Shown here: positions 5,990 to 9,859 of the stretch, piece after piece
Layout: every line of letters begins with the position of its first letter
Position numbering within the stretch: the stretch's first letter is position 1
Assembly: GCA_031289895.1 (NCBI GenBank)
Contig: JAITOP010000237.1
Location: 1 to 9,859 of the forward strand
Length of the DNA: 9,859 nucleotides
Direction of reading: 5' to 3'
From: Prevotellaceae bacterium
GTDB lineage: Bacteria; Bacteroidota; Bacteroidia; Bacteroidales; UBA932
The notes under the pieces: model-generated
Seen by the model: only the letters and a program-made list of their open reading frames with translations
Told to the model about the DNA's origin: nothing
Database searches by the model: none
Made by a program: the position numbers and the translations under genes

Positions 5990-6604
5990 ATGAAAAAAAT
6001 GTTTTTTAATGATAGATTTATTGTATTTAGTTGCGATGCTAAAATTTCCGAAATCGCAGCAAATGCTAATATTTACGTATTAAATTCGCTCACTCAGCTT
6101 CCCGATTTGCTTCATAAATTTCTGTATTATTCGTCAGAAAAAGAATTGTATGTTATTAGCAGCAACGAAGATGAAACATTTGTTGCTTTTTGCGATTTGT
6201 TTGATATGATTTTTACAGGCGGAGGTCTTGTGCGAAATTCACGCGGCGACGTGTTGCTGATATATCGTTACGAACATTGGGATTTGCCCAAAGGTAAGCA
6301 GGAAACGGGTGAAAATATTACCGATACCGCCATTCGCGAAGTAGAAGAAGAATGTGGAATATCGAATATAAAATTAGGTGATTTTTTAACCGAAACGTAT
6401 CATTGCTACTCGTTTAACGGGCGTTTAATGATGAAACGTAATTTTTGGTACGAAATGTTTTGTAATGCCGAAACATTGACCCCTCAGACGTCCGAAGATA
6501 TTGAAAAAGCAGAATTTGTGCCTGTCGATAAATTATCGGAATACATTAATTCGGCATACGCCTCGATACGCGAAGTTTTTATTGTTGCAGGATTGGTGAA
6601 ATAG
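5990..6604 (+). CDS. Nudix hydrolase
   Basis: A 204-residue Nudix protein that hydrolyses some nucleoside-diphosphate-linked substrate, not identifiable from sequence. The Nudix box is perfect at residues 102-124: G-x5-E-x7-REVEEECGI, following HWDLPKGKQ. The fold begins near FTGGGLVRNSRGDVLLIYR (75-93); residues 1-70 are an N-terminal extension with no motif I recognise. I start at the ATG at 5990 rather than the in-frame GTG six bases upstream; AAAAGG (5976-5981) lies 8 nt before this ATG. An ATG at 5999 is also possible. It is transcribed divergently from pyrE and its stop TAG is followed immediately by a heptad repeat array. Confidence 0.88.
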   Translation: MKKMFFNDRFIVFSCDAKISEIAANANIYVLNSLTQLPDLLHKFLYYSSEKELYVISSNEDETFVAFCDLFDMIFTGGGLVRNSRGDVLLIYRYEHWDLPKGKQETGENITDTAIREVEEECGISNIKLGDFLTETYHCYSFNGRLMMKRNFWYEMFCNAETLTPQTSEDIEKAEFVPVDKLSEYINSAYASIREVFIVAGLVK

Positions 6605-6786
6605 GTATTTGGTCGTTAGTATTTGGTATTTGGTCGTTGGTCGTTGGTATTTAGTCGTTAGTCGTTGGTATTTGGTCGTTAGTCGTTGGTATTTAATCGT
6701 TAGTATTTAGTATCTGGTCGGTATTAATTCTTGATTCTTGGCTCTTAATTTTTAATTTTTAATTTTTAATTCTTAATTCTTAATTT
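6605..6786 (+). repeat. 26-unit phase-locked heptad array, two vocabularies
   Basis: 182 bp equal exactly 26 heptads with no indel. Units 1-17 (6605-6723) use GTATTTG, GTATTTA, GTCGTTG, GTCGTTA and rare variants (ATCGTTA, GTATCTG), closing with GTCGGTA. Units 18-26 (6724-6786) continue in the same phase with TTAATTC, TTGATTC, TTGGCTC and TTAATTT. The array begins at the base after the Nudix stop codon and its last two units overlap the final codons and stop of dxs. No intrinsic-terminator hairpin was seen in the gap. Confidence 0.9.
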
Positions 6787-8644
6787 TCACTATCTCTTCC
6801 GCGATTGCTTTTGTGTCAAAGCCACATTCGGCTTGAAGTTCGGCAATGCTGCCGTGAAGTATGAATTTGTCGGGAACGCCAAGAAATTTATGCTGTGGCT
6901 TGTAATTGTAACGTGCAAAAAATTCGCTTACAGCACTGCCCAAACCGCCTATAATTGTTCCGTTTTCGACAGTTATAACTTTTTTGAAATTTGCGCCTAC
7001 AAAGTGCAGCAACTCTTCGTCGATAGGTTTTACAAAGCGCATATCATAATGTGCAATTGAAATATGTTTGTCAGTCAGCATATCAATAGCCTGTTCCACA
7101 TTGTTGCCTATGTGTCCTATCGACAGTACTGCAACGTCAGAGCCAGTGCGTATTGTGCGTGCTTTTGCAATTTGAATTTCCTCGAACGGAACTTGCCAAT
7201 CGGTAAGCACGCCGCCGCCTTTGGGATAGCGAATTGCAAAACTGCCTTTGTTTGGAAGCTGAGCCGTAAACATCATATTGCGCAGTTCAACTTCGTTCAT
7301 TGGTGAGGCTATAATCATATTCGGAATACAGCGCAAATAAGCCAAATCGTAAACTCCGTGATGTGTAGAACCGTCTTCGCCAACCAAACCGCCTCTGTCG
7401 AGACAAAATACAACATTCAGATTTTGAAGTGCAACATCGTGAATAATATTATCATAAGCGCGTTGCATAAAACTTGAATATATATTGCAAAACGGCAGAA
7501 ATCCCATAGTCGCAAGTCCTGCCGAAAATGTAACCGCATGACCTTCGGCAATTCCTACATCGAAACATCTGTCAGGCATTTCTGCCATCATCATGTTCAG
7601 CGAGCAACCTGTTGGCATTGCGGGTGTTATGCCTACAATTTTTTCGTTATTGCGTGCAAGTTCAATAATTGTTTTTCCAAATACATCCTGATAGCGCGCC
7701 GGTTCTGATTTATCTGATTTTACAATTATTCGCTCGCCTGTGTTTTTGTTGAATTTCCCCGGAGCATGCCATGCTATTTGATTTTCTTCGGCAGGTTTAA
7801 ATCCTTTTCCTTTTTGTGTAATGATATGCAAAAGTTTTGGTCCGTTTACGAGTTTCAGTTTTTCGAGAGTTTTTATAAGTTGCGGTAAATCATGTCCGTC
7901 AAATGCTCCGAAGTAACGAAAACCAAGCGCTTCGAACATATTGTGCCGATGAAATATCATTAATTTTATTGAATGAAAAAAGTTTTGTATGATATTTCTC
8001 AGATAATTTTGTCCAAGAAAATTCCAGATATTGGTTTTTAATTTATTATACGAGCGCGATGCTGATATTTTCAAGAGGTATCGCCCCATTGCGCCTACAT
8101 TTTTATCTATGGCGATATTATTATCGTTTAAAATAACGAGCATATTCGGTTTTATATAACCTGCGTTGTTTAAGCCTTCAAAAGCCAAGCCTCCCGTCAT
8201 CGAGCCATCGCCTATTACTGCAATAATATTTCTGTCTTCGCCGTTCATTTTTGCAGCAACAGCCATTCCCAATGCTGCTGAAATTGACACAGATGCATGA
8301 CCTCCGCCAAAGGCATCATACTCACTTTCGCTCATCTTCGGAAAGCCGCTGATGCCGCCGTATTTACGATTTGTGTAAAATGTATCGCGGCGTCCGGTTA
8401 TAACTTTGTGCGCATACGCCTGATGTCCTACGTCCCACACAAGTTTATCGAATGGAGTATTGAAGACATAATGCAATGCAACAGTAAGTTCCACCGCACC
8501 GAGACTTGAACCTATATGTCCCGGATTTTGAGAACATTTGTCTATCAAAAATTCTCTTATTTCGGCGCATAATTCTACAAGTTCGTCAATTTTAAGCGAC
8601 CTCAAATCTGAGGGCGAATTTATATCGGGTAAATATTTTTGCAT
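6773..8644 (-). CDS. dxs: 1-deoxy-D-xylulose-5-phosphate synthase
   Basis: Dxs (623 residues, full length) condenses pyruvate and glyceraldehyde-3-phosphate using thiamine diphosphate, the first step of the MEP isoprenoid pathway. Visible motifs are PGHIGSSLG (41-49), VWDVGHQAYAHK (69-80), the ThDP motif GDGSMTGG with NDNNIAI (145-179), and VGIAEGHAVTF (363-373) with catalytic E367 in the pyrimidine domain. DRGGLVGEDGSTHHGVYDLAYLR (416-438) and a C-terminal transketolase-like domain follow. I use the ATG at 8644; an in-frame TTG six bases upstream is less likely. The last four codons (KIKN) and stop lie in TTAATTC/TTAATTT repeat units. It is a single gene between repeat regions, and no consensus promoter was seen upstream. 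Confidence 0.97.
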   Translation of the reverse strand: MQKYLPDINSPSDLRSLKIDELVELCAEIREFLIDKCSQNPGHIGSSLGAVELTVALHYVFNTPFDKLVWDVGHQAYAHKVITGRRDTFYTNRKYGGISGFPKMSESEYDAFGGGHASVSISAALGMAVAAKMNGEDRNIIAVIGDGSMTGGLAFEGLNNAGYIKPNMLVILNDNNIAIDKNVGAMGRYLLKISASRSYNKLKTNIWNFLGQNYLRNIIQNFFHSIKLMIFHRHNMFEALGFRYFGAFDGHDLPQLIKTLEKLKLVNGPKLLHIITQKGKGFKPAEENQIAWHAPGKFNKNTGERIIVKSDKSEPARYQDVFGKTIIELARNNEKIVGITPAMPTGCSLNMMMAEMPDRCFDVGIAEGHAVTFSAGLATMGFLPFCNIYSSFMQRAYDNIIHDVALQNLNVVFCLDRGGLVGEDGSTHHGVYDLAYLRCIPNMIIASPMNEVELRNMMFTAQLPNKGSFAIRYPKGGGVLTDWQVPFEEIQIAKARTIRTGSDVAVLSIGHIGNNVEQAIDMLTDKHISIAHYDMRFVKPIDEELLHFVGANFKKVITVENGTIIGGLGSAVSEFFARYNYKPQHKFLGVPDKFILHGSIAELQAECGFDTKAIAEEIVKIKN

Positions 8645-8748
8645 TATCAAAAAATAAAATTCAGGTTAAACAGCCCTAAAAATTTTGGACTTATTAACCA
8701 CAAAAAATCAGTAACAGATTTTTATTAAGTAACAAAAAATAAATAACC
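8645..8748. other. dxs upstream region
   Basis: No gene is seen. It contains GGTTAA (8664-8669) inverted against TTAACC (8694-8699) and A-rich runs. TATTTTTTG-like words near dxs miss the TAnnTTTG spacing by one base, so the dxs promoter remains unplaced. Confidence 0.4.
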
Positions 8749-8916
8749 TATAACAGATGGAATGAATCCGTTAGAATTCAAATGTTGGTAGAAAAAGAAT
8801 GTCCGCACATCACCTCCGACCCCGTACGGGGTCGAACAATTGGGGAACTTGCACATTTCTACCAACATACAATCCCTATCGGGATTTTTTTGGTAATCTG
8901 TTATAATTTGTTTATT
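8749..8916 (+). repeat. Dispersed structured repeat, copy 2 (fuller copy)
   Basis: The homologue of 1423-1574, in the same orientation, with nested inverted repeats: outer TATAACAGAT (8749-8758) with ATCTGTTATA (8896-8905); inner TGTTGGTAGAAA (8783-8794) with TTTCTACCAACA (8856-8867); the central 18-bp palindrome CGACCCCGTACGGGGTCG (8817-8834); and the right hairpin AATCCC/GGGATT (8871-8886). All arms are perfect. No transposase is present, so it is a noncoding repeat of palindromic or MITE-like type, or a structured RNA. The minus-strand open frame inside it has no protein-like character. Confidence 0.85.
8871..8891 (+). terminator. Terminator-like hairpin inside the repeat
   Basis: AATCCC, a TATC loop and GGGATT are followed by a T run (7 Ts from 8885). 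It has the form of an intrinsic terminator on the plus strand, yet the genes on both sides are on the minus strand. It would end only a transcript arising within the repeat itself. In copy 1 the corresponding bases form a different hairpin, so function is doubtful. Confidence 0.3.
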
Positions 8917-8933
8917 TATCATTACTAAATGAA

Positions 8934-9500
8934 TTATTTTACCCGTTCGGCGTAAGTGCGTGTGCGGGTATCAACCTTAATTTTTTCGTCCTGATTGATA
9001 AATAGCGGAACCATTATTTCAGCTCCTGTTTCGAGAGTTGCCGCTTTTAGTGCGGATGTCGAAGCGGTGTCGCCTTTTACTGCCGGTTCGGTGTAATTTA
9101 TAATCAACTCTACAAATGGAGGAAGTTCGCAACTCAAAACACGTTCCTCGTCTGCCAGAAACATCATTTCTACGTATTGCCCCTCTTTCATCAAGTCGGT
9201 ATTATCAACCAAATCGTCTTGTAAATCAATTTGTTCAAAAGTTTCGTTATGCATAAAGTGAAAACCCGATTCATCTTTGTACAAAAACTGATACGGGCGA
9301 CGTTCGACACTTATAATGTCTATTTTTTCGCCCGCGCTGAAAGTATTTTCCAATATACGTCCATTTTCGAGATTACGCATTTTCACCTTCACAAAAGCCG
9401 GACCTTTGCCCGGTTTCACATGCTGAAAATAGGTTATACTACAAGGTTTGCCGTTGTATGATATACATAATCCGTTTTTAAAATCTGCTGTTGTTGCCAT
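8934..9500 (-). CDS. efp: Elongation factor P
   Basis: EF-P (188 residues, the family's usual length) binds ribosomes stalled at proline runs and speeds peptide bond formation. The N-terminal KOW-like domain carries the tip loop VKPGKGPAF (28-36), with K32 at the position of E. coli K34, the residue modified in many species; the sequence cannot show whether it is modified here. Later marks are VERRPYQFLYKDE in the OB1 domain, YTEPAVKGDTAS and the C-terminal DTRTRTYAERVK. The frame stays open for 60 more codons upstream, but that part translates a heptad array and contains the promoter, so the ATG at 9500 (MATTADFKNG) is the true start. The gene ends 17 nt after repeat copy 2 and is probably monocistronic. 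Confidence 0.96.
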   Translation of the reverse strand: MATTADFKNGLCISYNGKPCSITYFQHVKPGKGPAFVKVKMRNLENGRILENTFSAGEKIDIISVERRPYQFLYKDESGFHFMHNETFEQIDLQDDLVDNTDLMKEGQYVEMMFLADEERVLSCELPPFVELIINYTEPAVKGDTASTSALKAATLETGAEIMVPLFINQDEKIKVDTRTRTYAERVK

Positions 9501-9533
9501 ATTATTTTTATAAAAAATTTTGTTTTTATCCTG

Positions 9534-9564
9534 CAAAATTACAAAATAATTGATAACTTGCAAA
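9534..9564 (-). promoter_or_regulatory. Consensus Bacteroidota promoter of efp
   Basis: On the minus strand TTTG (9561-9564), a 19-nt spacer and TAATTTTG (9534-9541) match both boxes exactly. Transcription would begin near 9529, leaving a leader of about 29 nt before the ATG at 9500. The -33 box lies 5 nt from the adjacent heptad array. Confidence 0.7.
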
Positions 9565-9569
9565 AGTTG

Positions 9570-9674
9570 GTCGTTGGTATTTGGTATTTGGTCGTTGGTA
9601 TTTGGTCGTTGGTATTTGGTTGTTGGTATTTGGTTGTTGGTATTTGGTCGTTGGTATTTGGTCGTTGGTCGGTT
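9570..9674 (+). repeat. Heptad array, GTATTTG/GTCGTTG family (15 units)
   Basis: Fifteen contiguous heptads without indels. After the first three words GTATTTG strictly alternates with GTCGTTG or GTTGTTG, and the array closes with GTCGTTG then GTCGGTT. It lies just upstream of the efp promoter, in the same plus-strand orientation as the arrays at 1357 and 6605. Confidence 0.9.
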
Positions 9675-9696
9675 TATCAATACTTATTGCGATTTT

Positions 9697-9730
9697 GTTG
9701 TTTTTTGTTGATTTGTTTTTTGTTGATTTG
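9697..9730 (-). repeat. Inverted copy of the AATCAAC/AAAAAAC words
   Basis: GTTGATTT, GTTTTTT and GTTGATTT (9707-9729), preceded by GTTGTTTTTT, are the reverse complement of the AAATCAAC and AAAAAAC words at 4720-4812. Confidence 0.75.
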
Positions 9731-9795
9731 AAACAGATAAAAATCAATTACGAATTACGATTTTGTTTTTTTGAGGTGTGAGAGGCATTTCATTT

Positions 9796-9850
9796 ACCCC
9801 CAATCGCTACGCTTCATTGGGGGTTATTCAAATTAAGACCTTGCGGTCTT
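9796..9850. repeat. Paired hairpins, possible repeat element cut by the right edge
   Basis: ACCCCCAAT (9796-9804) and ATTGGGGGT (9816-9824) form a 9-bp stem with an 11-nt loop. AAGACC (9835-9840) and GGTCTT (9845-9850) form a 6-bp stem around TTGC. GC content jumps relative to the flanks and no gene is visible from 9731 on. It resembles small noncoding interspersed repeats of Bacteroidota, but only part is in view. Confidence 0.5.
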
Positions 9851-9859
9851 TCGCTGATG

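Noticed and set aside
6605..6786. CRISPR array
   Set aside because: Units are 7 bp and contiguous, with no long repeats, unique spacers or cas genes.
8645..8650. TTG start for dxs
   Set aside because: The ATG at 8644 is six bases downstream and gives the normal Dxs N-terminus.
8725..8922. 65-residue minus-strand open frame
   Set aside because: It lies within the structured repeat; its codons follow the hairpin arms, and the homologous copy at 1423-1574 does not preserve it.
9526..9747. Minus-strand frame of 73 residues upstream of efp
   Set aside because: It is a translation of the heptad and AATCAAC arrays and covers the efp promoter.

Overview
The window looks like chromosome of a Bacteroidota bacterium, probably Bacteroidales. 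Genes are AT-rich with almost no Shine-Dalgarno sequences. Several starts are preceded by the Bacteroidota-type promoter (TTTG, about 19-20 nt, TAnnTTTG). The proteins (DUF4328 membrane protein, AmgK/MurU pair, PyrE followed by an SRPBCC protein, Dxs, EF-P) match that phylum in style. I cannot name the species.

Layout: (1) 1-227, N-terminus of an IS-type transposase on the minus strand, running off the left edge, with its promoter. (2) 621-1322, a four-helix DUF4328 membrane protein. (3) 1323-1770, a repeat-filled gap. (4) 1771-4620, a plus-strand operon: a sugar 1-kinase of the AmgK type fused to a RapZ C-terminal domain, then a MurU-type uridylyltransferase, then a flavin-reductase-fold protein with a signal peptide. 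(5) 4817-5861, minus-strand pyrE and an SRPBCC gene separated by 1 nt. (6) 5990-6604, a divergent Nudix hydrolase. (7) 6773-8644, dxs on the minus strand. (8) 8934-9500, efp on the minus strand. (9) Repeats to the right edge.

The kinase and MurU together would make the salvage branch that turns cell-wall MurNAc (and possibly GlcNAc) into UDP-MurNAc, bypassing de novo synthesis. The RapZ C-terminal domain, which in E. coli RapZ senses glucosamine-6-phosphate, suggests direct metabolite control of the kinase. PyrE makes orotidine monophosphate for UTP, a MurU substrate. Dxs starts isoprenoid synthesis, which feeds the wall lipid carrier. These last two links are metabolic, not evidence of co-regulation.

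The most unusual feature is the intergenic DNA. Both convergent gaps (after the flavin-reductase-like gene and after the Nudix gene) and the large gaps are packed with short-word arrays. The clearest is a run of 26 heptads (6605-6786) that keeps a 7-bp phase without an indel while switching between two vocabularies. Three arrays share the words GTATTTG and GTCGTTG and all close with GTCGGTW. A second family is a structured element of about 155 bp present twice in the same orientation. No RNA gene or CRISPR array was found.
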